Assembly (NCBI RefSeq): GCF_020497125.1 | Contig: NC_059072.1 | Span: 53,292,697-53,356,696 of the forward strand | Direction: 5' to 3' | DNA: 64,000 nucleotides | Source: Mauremys mutica | Lineage: Eukaryota > Chordata > Testudines > Geoemydidae | Program-made: the position numbers and the translations under genes | The notes under the pieces: generated by a model | Told to the model about the DNA's origin: nothing | The model's database searches: none | Seen by the model: the letters and a program-made list of their open reading frames with translations, nothing else | Shown here: one piece after another, positions 33,606 through 44,012 of the stretch | Position numbering within the stretch: the first letter of the stretch is position 1 | Layout: every line of letters starts with the position of its first letter

Positions 33606-35249
33606 AGTTATTGTCCATTAATTCTCACTTCTTAACCTTCATTACATTCATTCATATGAAGGAGGAGTGGATATTGAAAGGCATAAAATAAAATGGTAAA
33701 GAATGGAATTACAGTAGTAAATTATTTTCACTATAAAGGCACAAATCAAAGAAATTTTGACAGTGCCAGTTGAGCGCCATATAAATCTCAGGGAAATTAT
33801 TAAAGTTGTAAGTAGCCCGAGTAGCATTCATGTTCATACAGGTTTGCAATTTATCACTTCAGATATTAGAAATTGAAGAGAGTAGACTGCAATCACGGGT
33901 TTGCAACTGTGACCCAGTCAATGTCTCTTGAATGTGAGAGCTGAAACTAAAGTTCCAATTTGGCACATCTGTTATCTTAAATTTCTCTCATCAGTTTTTG
34001 TCCAGTGCTGAAGATAAATGTGCACAGCGCTTCCTATTAAATCAAAGGAACTGACTGGGCTATTGAATCTCTCCCTCTATATACATGCCATGTTGACAAC
34101 ACAAATGATAACTTAAGTTGCTTCCTGGTAAACTAATGCACCATAGATTGTGTTATAAAATTAAAGATTGTTCTGAATCTAAAACTTAACATTTCAGAAC
34201 CTCCCTTTTTCCTAGGTATTGGCTTCAACTAACAATCTACTTTCTGCTTCAGAAAGAAAGATGCATGTTGAAAAAGTGGTATTTACAATATTGCTTAAAT
34301 CAGGAGCCAGAACACAGTGACTTTATGTCACAGGAGGGCTTTCAACAGCCTTTCCGACACACACAGGGACTGCATCCAAGTAATGCTACTGTTTTAAGCT
34401 GATAATTGATAACATTCATTCATTGAGAAGAAATCATTCCCGGGAATGAATCTCTCTTGTGTTTAAGCCTCTTGCCTAGTTAAATGCTTGATAATGCTAT
34501 TAAAAATTGATCCTTTATGATAGATTTTGATCACAAAAGAACATCAGTTCATTTTATCTGTTCTCAGTTGTACAGGGCAATTAGCACAAAGTCTAGGCAG
34601 TCTGTTCTTTACAGTGTGATTGTTAAAAATGTGTCATGGGGTTATAATGAAGCTTTTACAATGTATTCATGATGCAAAAGGCTGTTTCACTGCTGTACAC
34701 AGTAAATTGACATTTATACCTGATTTGACATAATTAAAGAATAATGGGTAGAGATATATTTTATTATTTTAAAATACGCTAGTTTAGAAGATGAATTTTA
34801 CACTAAGATGCAAGTTCTTTTGGCTAAGGGGATACAGACAAATTTCTGCTCTAAAACTATACGTGTATCACTATAAGGTAAAAGCAGACATAGGTGACTA
34901 TTATATTTTAGTTCCCCTCCCCCATCACTATCAAAATATGCATAATCAGAAACACTAAATTGTAAATCAAACCTACGTACTACGTAGTAAACAGCCTGGT
35001 CTAAACTTCACTAATTAGAACACATTATCAAAACAATATTCATGTTCTTTAATAATGTTCACAGCCACTAGAAAAAGCAAAGTCATGAGAAAATTTCAGC
35101 TATCTCAACATTTTCTGGCTCCACAATGTATATTGTTGATATATGTGTATTGTGGAAGCCTTGTCTATTAGGAGCTAGGCCTTATATACTGAATGATTGC
35201 TAAATTTCAAGGAGACCAGGTGGCAGGGCAAGTTAATTCAGAAAGAAAT
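33606..35249. other. unassigned AT-rich sequence
   Basis: No transposon signature over about 1.6 kb, which is unusual for this window. 34,440-34,790 is noted as a candidate conserved non-coding stretch on composition alone. Confidence 0.4.
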
Positions 35250-35470
35250 AGAAACGTAGGGGTGAAAGAAGCAGAGAAGTAGGCTGGGGTGGATAAAGGA
35301 AGAAGAGAGACAGGAAGGGAGGAGACCTACAAGAAAATAGGAAAAGGAGGGAGTAAGCAGGATAAAGATGGAGGAAAGCATAAAAGGAGGCAAGTAACCA
35401 GCGAGATGATGGGAGAATCTCTACGGAGAGAAATAACATAAATACAAGGAGAGAAAGGAGAAACAAACTG
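35250..35470 (+). repeat. purine-rich tract
   Basis: About 220 bp dominated by A and G on the plus strand (many GGAAG, GAGAG and AGGAGG words). The minus-strand open frame here is a Ser/Phe/Leu-rich product of this bias and not a gene. Confidence 0.7.
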
Positions 35471-35805
35471 AAGAAATTACTGCACTGACATTTTTCATTT
35501 GGGAATGTTACTGCTGCAAACAACTCTCCAGCTGCTCATTTGCAAAATTTAAAAGAGTGCACCAAATGAGTATGATCCTTGGGAATTTTCTAAAATGGGA
35601 TCAATGGGAAAAGAGGAGCAGAGATGGGGAAAGATTCAGGCTTTCCAGCTGTGAGCCTAGGAAATGTGGCCCCAATTTTCCATATGAAGGAGCTCTCAGA
35701 AAGTGCTGCAAGAACATGGAGGACCAGACTGTGTGTAATGAAATGGAGGCTATTTATAGAATATCAGGGTTGTAAGGAACCTAAATATAAAAAAATATAT
35801 ATAGG
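35471..35805. other. unassigned sequence, possible CR1 tail scrap at its end
   Basis: At 35,753-35,785 'TATAGAATATCAGGGTTGTA' resembles the antisense CR1 tail, next to the SINE that follows. The rest is unassigned. Confidence 0.35.
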
Positions 35806-35990
35806 GATATACCTATTTCATAGAACTGGAAGGGACCCTGAAAAGTCATTGACTCCAGCCCCCTGCCTTCATTAACAGGACCAAGTACTGATTTTGCCCC
35901 AGATTCCTGGGTGGCCCCCTCAAGGATTGAGCTCAAAACCCTGGGTTTAAGCAGACCAATGCTCAAACCACTGAGCTATCTCTGGCACCA
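35806..35990 (-). mobile_element. tRNA-derived SINE of the tortoise pol III (Cry) type
   Basis: Read on the minus strand it begins with a tRNA-like head, with A box 'TAGCTCAGTGGTTTGAGC' and B box 'GAGCTCAATCC'. A body follows with 'GGCAAAATCAGTACTTGGTC', then a CR1-like 3' tail 'GGGTCCCTTCCAGTTCTATG' and AGGTAT-type end. From my knowledge this is the tRNA-Lys-derived Cry SINE of hidden-necked turtles, mobilised by CR1. It is the strongest lineage marker in the window. Confidence 0.9.
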
Positions 35991-37059
35991 CATAGCATTG
36001 TGCTGCACTAGTCCTCTCATGCTTCTGTTGTTAGCAGGGGACAAGGAAGAGTAATAAAGCCAAATTAATGTCCTATTGATTCTTATTAGTATAATATCTA
36101 TTTGCTTCTGTCAAATCTAATACAGCTAATACTCTAAACTAGAAAGTAAAACCCCAAGCTCACAAGGTAATGAGCTCCTCCTGAAAAATTGTCATTTGCC
36201 ATTTGCTCCCGTAGAGCATCTGTCTTCAGGTTTTCTACAACCAAGTTCCTGTAGCTCAGAGTAGGCTACAGTTTCTCAGTGCATGCTTCTACTAGAACAC
36301 AGAAACTGCCAAAACAAATGAGCATACAACCTTTAGAGTAACATCCAGTAGACAAAGGTAAAAGTAACTCAGACTTGTTAAAGTGGTCTATCTTCCACTC
36401 ATTGTGGCTCCCATTAGCCTGGTAGTGAGACTATCCCCTGACAGTGTGTTTTTTTTTATGTCTTTTTTTAATCTAGAGCTAGAGGAAGCCATTTAGATGT
36501 AGAACCACTTCTCCATATTTAACTTATCAACTCTCAGACAATAGAGGTTATAAATACAATATGGTTTTGGTTTTGTTTCATCATCTTCCCTTTTACACTG
36601 CTCAGGAGGTTAACACACTAGGGTGATTCATGTATCTGTTCTACACAGTTTTATTCCTATTCCTCATTTTCTTCTTAATCTGTATAATTATTCTAATTTA
36701 ACACTAGCAGATTCATTATTTGTAACATCCCCCTTCAATTCTTCAAAATGTCCCTGTATCTACAAAGCAATGCACATAGGTCAGTGTCGTATGAATTACC
36801 ATGCAGTGACATTGCCTGATTACCATGCAGTGACATTCTCTCACACGTAAAGTACTGTAACCTTAGTAATGACTAATCTCCTGATGCACTGCTTACCATT
36901 TATACCAAGAAAATTAATCTGCAGCTCTACTTGATCTCTTCACTAAGCATGAGTGAAGTTCAATCATCTCTCCAAAGTAAACCAGCCAACACTCTTACAT
37001 CAATGACTTACCTCAGAACTGGAGTTTTAAATATAATGCATAAGAAATCATAGAATCAA
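35991..37059. other. unassigned sequence with a short tandem duplication
   Basis: 'TTACCATGCAGTGACATT' occurs twice in tandem at about 36,796-36,835. The rest shows no gene or element. Confidence 0.45.
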
Positions 37060-37528
37060 GTACATAAAAGATTGTTACAAGGAGAAGGGAGAAATATTGT
37101 TCGCCTTAACCTCTGAGAATAGGACAAGAACTAATGGGTTTAAATTGCAGCAAGGGTGGTTTAAGTTGGACACTAGGAAAAACTTCCTGTCAGGGTAGTT
37201 AAGTTCTGGAATATATTTCCAAGGGAAGTTGTGGAATCTCCATCACTGGAGATTTTTAAGAGCGGGTAAAACAAATACCTGTCAGGGATGGTCTAGATCA
37301 GTGGTTCTCAACCTGTAGCTTGTGGGCCGCCTGCGACCATATCAGCACACAGCTGCAGCCCATGTGACATCCTCAGAGCCATACAGGTAGTATTGGATGT
37401 GGCCCACAATGGTAAATAGGTTGAGAACCACTAGTGTAGATAATACTTAGTCCTGCCATGAGTGCAGGAGACTGGAATAGATGACCTCTCAAGTCCCTTC
37501 CAGTCCTATGATTCTATGATTCTATGAA
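37060..37528 (+). mobile_element. CR1 LINE 3' end, sense, split by a hAT element
   Basis: Blocks 'GGACAAGAACTAATGGGTTT', 'GGAAAAACTTCCTGTC', 'GTTGTGGAATCTCCATCACT' and 'AAGTCCCTTCCAGTCCTATG' are the CR1 3' UTR in sense, ending in two ATTCTATG tail units at 37,510-37,528. A 135-bp hAT element interrupts it at 37,299. Its tail abuts an opposing CR1 that begins at 37,529. Confidence 0.95.
37291..37441. mobile_element. non-autonomous hAT element (135 bp) inside CR1
   Basis: The element spans 37,299-37,433. The ends CAGTGGTTCTCAACC and GGTTGAGAACCACTA are inverted repeats. The flanks gtctagat and gtgtagat are an 8-bp duplication with one mismatch. Removing it restores the CR1 sequence around it, so it is younger than that CR1. 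Confidence 0.95.
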
Positions 37529-37765
37529 ATATAAGGCTGGAAAGGACCTCAGGAGGTCATCAAATCCAGACTCAAGAGCTGAACCAAGACAAAGTAAATC
37601 TAGACCATTTCTGACAGGTGTTTGTCTAATCTGTTTTTAAAAACCTCCAGTAATGAGGATTCCACAACTTCCCTTAGAAACATATTCCAGAATTTAACTA
37701 CCCTTATAATTAGAAAGTTTTCCTAATATCTAATCTAAATCTCCCTTGCTGCTGATTAACCCAAC
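37529..37765 (-). mobile_element. CR1 LINE, antisense, 3' UTR part
   Basis: Plus-strand blocks 'GGAAAGGACCTCAGGAGGTC', 'TAAAAACCTCCAGTAATGAG', 'AACATATTCCAGAATTTAAC' and 'CTAAATCTCCCTTGCTGC' are CR1 3' UTR in reverse. It stops near 37,765 and the same element resumes at about 39,005, separated by 1.24 kb of other insertions. Confidence 0.9.
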
Positions 37766-38154
37766 ATGAGGCAGGTTTCTCAATCCCATGGCTCTATGGA
37801 CATCCTACTAGATTGCCAGCTGATTTTCAACCGAAGTGTGTGTGGGAGGAAGGGTGGGAGAGTGTGTGACAGGGAGTGTGGGGACATGGGGGAGAGACAG
37901 AGAGTGTTTGTTGGGGGAGCGTGTGAGAGAGTGAGTGTGGGGGGAGTATGTGTGCTGGGGGGAGCATGAGTGTGTTGGCATGCTGTCTCTAAGTTCAGAC
38001 AGCAGCTGGAACCAAACAATCCTAAGGCAGGGGGAGGGCGATACCCTCCACACACATCAGCCCCTGCCTCCCTCCCTGGCACTGCTGAGCACAGCAGGCC
38101 CCGGCCCCGCAGCAGGAGCCTGCTCTGCATTCCTAGGGCTGGGGACAGCAGGAT
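37766..38154. other. G/T-rich then GC-rich insert of unknown origin
   Basis: 37,835-37,975 is a GTGTG/GAGAG-rich stretch on the plus strand. A GC-rich block follows up to the hAT element. This may be part of an unrecognised DNA element that entered the CR1. The open frames reflect the biased sequence. Confidence 0.4.
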
Positions 38155-38377
38155 TCCACTTTCAGGGGCGGCTCCAGGCACCAGCACGCCAAGTGCATGC
38201 TTGGGGCGACAAGCCCCTAGGGGTGCTCTGCCAGCGCCGCGAGGGCAGAGGCGGCTTGCCTGCGGGAGGTCCGCCGAAGCCGCGGGACCAGCGGACCCTC
38301 CGCAGGCAAGCCGCCGAAGGCAGCCTGCCTGCCGTGCTTGGGGCGGCAAAACATCTAGAGCTGTCCCTGTCCATGTT
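38155..38377. mobile_element. non-autonomous hAT element (207 bp)
   Basis: The element spans 38,163-38,369. The ends CAGGGGCGGCTCCAGG and CTAGAGCTGTCCCTG are inverted repeats. The flanks tccacttt and tccatgtt match at 6 of 8 bases. The interior carries the CCTGCGGGAGGTCCG core shared with the elements at 23,334 and 57,099. Confidence 0.8.
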
Positions 38378-38869
38378 AATGGTTCTGTGATTCCCTCTGA
38401 GTTCTCCCACATCCTCCTCAGCCCACAGACCAATGAACCACCTCTCCCCTGCAGTCTAGTCAGGAGACAATTTTCTGTTTTTCTGCTGGGAGCCCACATG
38501 CTCAGCTGGGCAGTAGCTATATGAGCGCTCCATGCTGAGAAATGTCAAAGCTTCCTGGAGTTTGGAAAGGGGAGGGATGCATGTCCGCAGGGCAGCAAAG
38601 TTCAAACAGTGAGCAGAGCAGTCATAGCAACCATTATGGGATACTGGGGGAGGCCAGTTATGGTGACATAACAAATGGCAGCATCTACACTGATGCTTTG
38701 TCGCAAAAAAACCCCATGCCTCTCTTCGAAGTGGTTTTATTTTTTTGGCAAACAGGAGAGTTTTGCCGGCCAAAAGTAGCATTGCAGTGTGTACACCCCC
38801 ACTGTTTTGTCAGCAAAAGCTGCTTTTTGCTGTCAGAACTGTGGAGTGTCAACAAGGCCATAGTTTCTC
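38378..38869. repeat. mostly unassigned; DNA-transposon-like right part
   Basis: From about 38,640 the words 'TCTACACTGATGC', 'TGTGTACACCCCCACTG' and 'GTGTCAACAAGGCC' resemble the decayed inverted arms of Harbinger-like MITEs. The boundaries are not clear. Confidence 0.4.
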
Positions 38870-39004
38870 AGACCTGAAGAAGAGCTCGGTGTAAGCTTGA
38901 AAGCTTGTCTCTCTCACCAACAGATGTTGGTCCAATAAAAGATATTACCTCAGCCACCTTGTCTTTCTAATATCCTGGGACCAATATGGCTACAACAACA
39001 CTAC
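38870..39004 (+). mobile_element. Penelope-like element, 3' end fragment
   Basis: 'CAGACCTGAAGAAGAGCTCG', 'GAAAGCTTGTCTCTCTCACC', 'GTTGGTCCAATAAAAGATAT' and 'CAATATGGCTACAACAACAC' are, from memory, a common 3' end of a Penelope-like family in turtles, distinct from the one at 31,421. Only the 3' UTR is present. Confidence 0.75.
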
Positions 39005-39715
39005 ATATCAGGTTCCCCACTCAGTCTACTTTCAGCAAGACTAAATATGATCAGTTTTCTTAACCTTTCTTCATAGGTCAATTTTTCTAAACCTTTTATT
39101 TAATTTTATTTACTGATTGATTTATTTTTGTTGCTCTACTCTGGACAATTTATCCATGTCTTTCCAAAATTATATTAGCCTTGTTCACAACTGCATCACA
39201 CTGTTGACTCATATTCAATTTGTGATCACTATAACCCCCAGATGCTTTTCAGCAGTACTACCACCAACCAGATATACCCCATTCTGCAGTTGTGCATTTT
39301 ATTTTTCCTTTCTAAGTGTAGTACTTGCACTTGTCTATATTGAATTCATCTTGTTTATTTCTCCAATTTGTCAAGGTTGTTTTGAATTTTAATCCTGTTC
39401 TCAAAAGTGCTTGTTACTCCTCCCAGCATGGTGTCATCCTCAAATCTTCTAGGTGTACTCTCCACTCCATTATCCAAGTCACTAATGAAAATGTTGACTA
39501 GTACCAGACCAGGACTGACCCCTGTGGAACCCCATTAGATACAGCCCTCAGTTTGACAGCAAACCATTGATAACTACTCTCTGAGTATGGTCTTTCAGCC
39601 AGTTGGGCACCCATCTTATAGTAATTTCATCTAGACTGCATTTCCGTAGTTTGCTTATGAGAATATCATGTGGAACTGTGTCAAAAGCTTTACTATTTTG
39701 TGCTTGATTTCTTGT
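39005..39715 (-). pseudogene. CR1 LINE, antisense, reverse transcriptase 3' part
   Basis: On the minus strand this carries CR1 ORF2 RT blocks: 'KAFDTVPHDILISKLR' (39,712-39,650), 'SGVPQGSVLGP'-like 'GVPQGSVLG' (about 39,535), 'NIFISDLDNG' and 'FEDDTMLGG' in place of the usual xADD box. The 3' UTR follows and continues, after intervening insertions, at 37,529-37,765. Stops and frame changes are present. The usual Ala-Asp-Asp is altered to Glu-Asp-Asp. Not functional. Confidence 0.85.
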
Positions 39716-40182
39716 GCTCTGGCTGCCAGGATGAAAGTATATGTGCAGTGGTTTTGATTGTGAAAAAGTCTCAGCTCAGCTTCTGAATTTGTACCCATAG
39801 TGTTGAGCCCTCAAATAAATGTAGGCATAGTTTTCCAGATGGAAAAAATAATAGGTACATCTTACAGCACTTTGATGTCAAGCAACACTGTGGGTGCAAT
39901 CAAATACAGGCAGGTTCTAAATTAATTGGAAAGATGTAGGCATCAGTGTGGACAACTCAATGAAAATCTCTGGTCAGTGTACAGCGGTGGTCCAAAGAAG
40001 CAAATAAAGTGTGTGTGTGTAAAAGCTAAGATAGAAAATAACACCCAATGTATCATAATACATTGCCCTTAATATAATATATCATATCATATCATAATAT
40101 AATGCCCTTACATAAAACAGGGCTACACCTCCCCATGGATACTCTTTAGTTCCAGTCACTAAATCCAAAAAAAAGATGTAGC
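39716..40182. other. unassigned sequence with AT-rich microrepeats
   Basis: A (GT)n run lies at 40,009-40,020 and ATCAT-type repeats at about 40,069-40,105, with 'TTGCCCTTA' and 'ATGCCCTTA' duplicated on either side. No gene. Confidence 0.45.
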
Positions 40183-40770
40183 TGAAGTAGAAGGGGTTCA
40201 GAGAAGGTAAACAAAAATAATCAGAGGTATGAAGAGACATCCATGTGAAGAGAGTTTAAGATTAGGACTGTTTTGAGGGGAAACATATAAGAGGAGACAT
40301 GATAGAGGTATACAAAACAATGAATGGTACGAAGATGGTTGACCAAGCATTTCTATTTACTCTTCATTAATACAAGAACAAAGCAATGTTCAGTGAAAGG
40401 CAGCAAATGTAAAAGGGAGCAAAGGGGTACTTTGCATTCCCAATGCATAATTAACTTGTCCAGCTTGCTGCCAGCTTGATGCCTAGAGTGAAACAGGATC
40501 CAAAAATACATATAATTATACAAATATCTATATCTTAGATAGGATAAAATATATAAAGGATACTCATTCATGCTTCACAGTATTAGCCAGCCACAACCAA
40601 CAGTTAGTTAGACACTTCCCTTGCAGCCAAGTGTTATAACTGTTTGTTATGGGGTTTCTTGGACCATCCTGAAAAGTGTCTAGTAGTAGTCTCTGTCAGA
40701 TACAGGATAATGAGCTAGACAGACTGATGGTTTGATCTAATATGGCAATTCCTATGTAGATATTAGTTCT
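40183..40770 (+). mobile_element. CR1 LINE, sense, 3' part
   Basis: 'CATCCATGTGAAGAGAGTTT', 'GGAGACATGATAGAGGTATA', a diverged middle, then 'GGTTTCTTGGACCATCCTG' and 'CTAATATGGCAATTCCTATG' match CR1 in sense order. The ORF2 tail is decayed. It abuts a different LINE fragment at its 3' end. Confidence 0.85.
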
Positions 40771-40774
40771 GCCC

Positions 40775-41465
40775 TTCAAGGTTTCCAAGACACCACCCTC
40801 AGTATGGGGTTGAACATCTCATGGCAGAAAACCAAAGTCCAGAACCTCAGATCTGGGTCATCAGAATTCCCAGTGCAGGTGTGATTGAACACAGTGGAGA
40901 ACATTGACAAGTTCATCTATCTAGGCTGCAAAAAGAGTTTAAACAGTTTCAGCAAACCAGATGTCCTCTGACTAATGGGTCTTGTTGCCTTCTGCATTAA
41001 GTTCATGTCTCACTTACGGACTCAAACCGTCTCTGTGCTGAGACAAAATTCAGGATCTATCAACCTGTGTCCTACCAGTACTGCTATATAGGTCAGAAAC
41101 CAGTATCCTCCTAAAGGCAAATTGGGAACAGTTAGAGGCATTCCATATGTGCTGTCAGAGCCAAAGCCTGAGCATAAAGTGGTTTGATTTTGTGCAAAAT
41201 GCCACAATCTTGCAGAGATCTGGCCTTCTTCCGATTGCTTACTACATTCAAAAGTGGCACTGCATGCTCCTCAGCCATGTGACAAAAAGCACCCCATCAT
41301 GCCTTGTTCTCAAACACTCCATAGAAGTGCTAAGGGATGCATGCCTTGACCCTACCTGGAATCACCCACCAGGCTGCTCCAGAGATTTGTGGATTTGTAG
41401 GAGGGAGCCAGATCTGGGAATTTCACTGTACAATGTCAGCAAAAGTGGTCAATCTGGCTCCTTAT
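40775..41465 (+). pseudogene. LINE ORF2 C-terminal relic (not CR1; RTE/Dong-like craft type)
   Basis: After a degraded RT part ('FIYLGCKKSL'), the blocks 'STCVLPVLLYRSETSILLKA', 'NWEQLEAFHMCCQSQ', 'IKWFDFVQNATILQRSGL' and 'CMLLSHVTKSTPSCLVLK' match the LINE RT C-terminus with the pattern 'VLLYGSETW...EAFHxRC'. The Tyr-Gly-Ser-Glu-Thr core is changed to YRSET. Stops and frame changes are frequent. I am confident of LINE ancestry but not of the clade. Confidence 0.75.
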
Positions 41466-41473
41466 GCAATACA

Positions 41474-42430
41474 TGAGGCGAGCTAGATGCCTTAAGAATA
41501 GGATATACAAAAGCCAGCATGTTAGGTGGGGAGTGGCCTAAGCTAGCCAATGGGAGAGGCCAACAAGAGGATGTATCCTAGGCACGTAATTCTGTGACAG
41601 GGAAGAGGCTTAAATTTAGTCCGCAGGGATGCACCTATCTCTGCTTGAGATCCACAGACTTTCCTGGAGACCGATGACTTAGGAGCCTAAGCTGTTCTTG
41701 CAAGAGGAAGAGAAGTCTCCCACATAGCCTTTTGCCAAGCGATTAGAGGACCAACCCAGAATGTGGAAAATGTGAAGCCATTCACCTGTGGATAAATTCT
41801 TAAACAGTCATTAAGGCAGGGGAACTGGACCATGGTCTCCAACCTTTTATATTGGTGCCCTAATCACCAGTCTTTAGAGTCATTCTCTTGCTCTCTGAGG
41901 TCCAATGACTATGTATGTATCTATACAAAGTGAAAGCTGCAACAGGAGAAATCGAGAGACACCCACAGAATATCCCATAGCCCAGTGGCTAGGCCACTTC
42001 CCTGAGAGGTGGGAGAGTCTTGTTCAGATCCTTTCACCCCATCAAGCAGAGGGGGAAACTGAATTTGGATCTCCTACTTCGCACATAACCAATGGGCAAA
42101 ACGTAATGAGGGAGGCAGCAGCATCACTTCCTCCTCTGGCTGGATTTTGAATGGGGCCCAATCTGATAGGCATGCTTTGAACACCCCTACCAAATGAGGC
42201 CCCAGAGGCAAAATAGGTATCTTCACCTAGTTTGAGGAACACTCTGAGGCTTAAGTGTGAGATAGGCAACCAGACATCTAGGGTTAGGTAGCACTGTGCA
42301 TGACCAAAGGCAAGACATAGGCACCAAGTGAGTTTACGTGCCTACGGGTTAGGTGACAGCCAAGTGGGGAGGTTGTAGATCACAATGGTGCCTAAATCTG
42401 GGGTTCAGGCACCTAAATCCCTTTGTGGAT
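41474..42430 (+). repeat. old ~1 kb repeat (copy 3) with a tRNA-like module
   Basis: Third copy, with 'ACAAAAGCCAGCATGTTAGG' on the left, a tRNA-like module at about 41,978-42,035 (A-box-like 'AGCCCAGTGGCTAGGCCA', B-box-like GTTCAGATCC) and the 'GGTGCCTAAATCTGGGG' and 'CAGGCACCTAAATCC' right end. It is intact across its middle, unlike copy 1. Confidence 0.6.
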
Positions 42431-43924
42431 CTGGGCTTCTGCCTCCCCTTATCTTGATACAGATTTTCCACTGTAATTATTTTATTTCATTATTGTTCAA
42501 AGAGAGGGATGAATGTAGTTGGTGTACTTTAAAAAATGTCTCTTAAAATATGCTACTTGGCAATATTCAGATTATGGAGGTGAATATACTGTCATAATGT
42601 GGTACATGTATCCTGTAATTGTATCCTATAACGTAGTCAAATTAAAACTTAGAGACAAACCATGAATGAGCTCACATGGAATATTTTCAGATGAATTTTA
42701 CCCCTGTTAAGCATGGAGAACTGATGTTCAAAGAGGCAACAGACAGGACATAGTTTCTTTTGAATATATATGACCATTTTTGACAATGCTTTGGTACTGG
42801 TGACCAGAAAATTCAGCCTTTGATGTTATAAATCTGAGCAAAACTCAGACTATTTAACATGCATAACTGTGATAATACACTGTAATATTAACATTAGTTG
42901 CATTTATGTGTCGGAGATAATGTCAGAAAGAACTGTGGTTACCCAAGCTTGTTTGAAAATCTTCATGATGTGCATGTTCATGTACATTTGCCTTTTTGTA
43001 GTATTGTAGTACCAGCACAGGACAGCTCACCCATCCTTTCAAATGGCATAGTAACTTTACATATTGTATGTGTGACAACTTAAGAAGTCAGTAGTATTAG
43101 CAGGAAACAAACTGTCCTTGAACAAGTAATAAAGGGTGGCATTTATCAAAGCTGTGTCAGCTTGCAAATTGTTTTGCCAAAATTGACTTGCCTGGTTCAT
43201 GATTATTCTTTTAAATCAGGCAATCTGTGTTTAATTTAAAAATTCTTCAGTGGATCTATAGAATTACACTTTTAAATGGAACTTTGATTCACTAAGCCCC
43301 CAGGACTGTTGTAAAAGTCTGAAATTAATCAATATTTTCCAGCACTAGGTAAAATGGTGATGGGGACAGATGCAATAGATCTGAAAGGGGAGAGGGTGGG
43401 AGTGAAGAAAGAGAATCAGGGAGTACAGTAATTGGAATAACCAATGGAAGATTTAAGAAGCCATGAGAAGCTGAAGGAAAAAACAAAATCAGAGAGGCCT
43501 GGAGCATTCAAGACTGGTGATTGAGTGCTGAGGATTAAGAGACCAGAAAAAGATAGATCTATGAGTTTATTTCCTTCTAGCCTAGCAATGCCAGCAGTTA
43601 GAACTAGGAAAAAATTGTGAAAATTGCACATATATTTAAATATGCAAATAATATTTTGTGTACATGTAAATATACATCCTAAATGTATATTAAACACTGA
43701 CTCTAGAGTTGTTGCTGCACTGTGATAGATGAACTGTAAAATTATCACAATACATATATCCTCCCTAGATGTCATGCCTTCCTAGTTCACAAATATTGAA
43801 TATTTTGCCACTCCTGAATATGACCTTCTATTAAAGGCATATATGTTGTGGAACTGACCTGATTGTTCAGACAACATCCCAGGAATTATTCTGGGGCACC
43901 TAAAATGTTCCCATTGTTTCATTT
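42431..43924. other. unassigned AT-rich sequence
   Basis: No recognised gene or element. 43,355-43,475 is moderately purine-rich. Confidence 0.4.
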
Positions 43925-44012
43925 AATCAATCAGTGAAGTTAACAGGACTCCGCACAAGATTAACATTAAGCATGTGCTTAAGTGCTTTGCTTCATCGGG
44001 ACCTCAATGCTC
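43925..44012. repeat. decayed palindromic repeat (AAGCATGTGCTTAAG)
   Basis: 'ACATTAAGCATGTGCTTAAG' is itself palindromic and is followed by 'TGCTTTGCTTCATCGGGACC'. It matches one arm of the palindrome at 62,440-62,575. The other arm is mostly lost. Confidence 0.5.

Noticed and set aside
35233..35523. 96-codon minus-strand frame rich in Leu, Phe and Ser (possible membrane protein)
   Set aside because: It is the complement of a purine-rich tract; hydrophobic composition follows from base bias.
37780..38524. Overlapping open frames of 151-239 codons on both strands
   Set aside because: They cross a G/T-rich tract and a hAT MITE and overlap each other in opposite directions; composition artefact.
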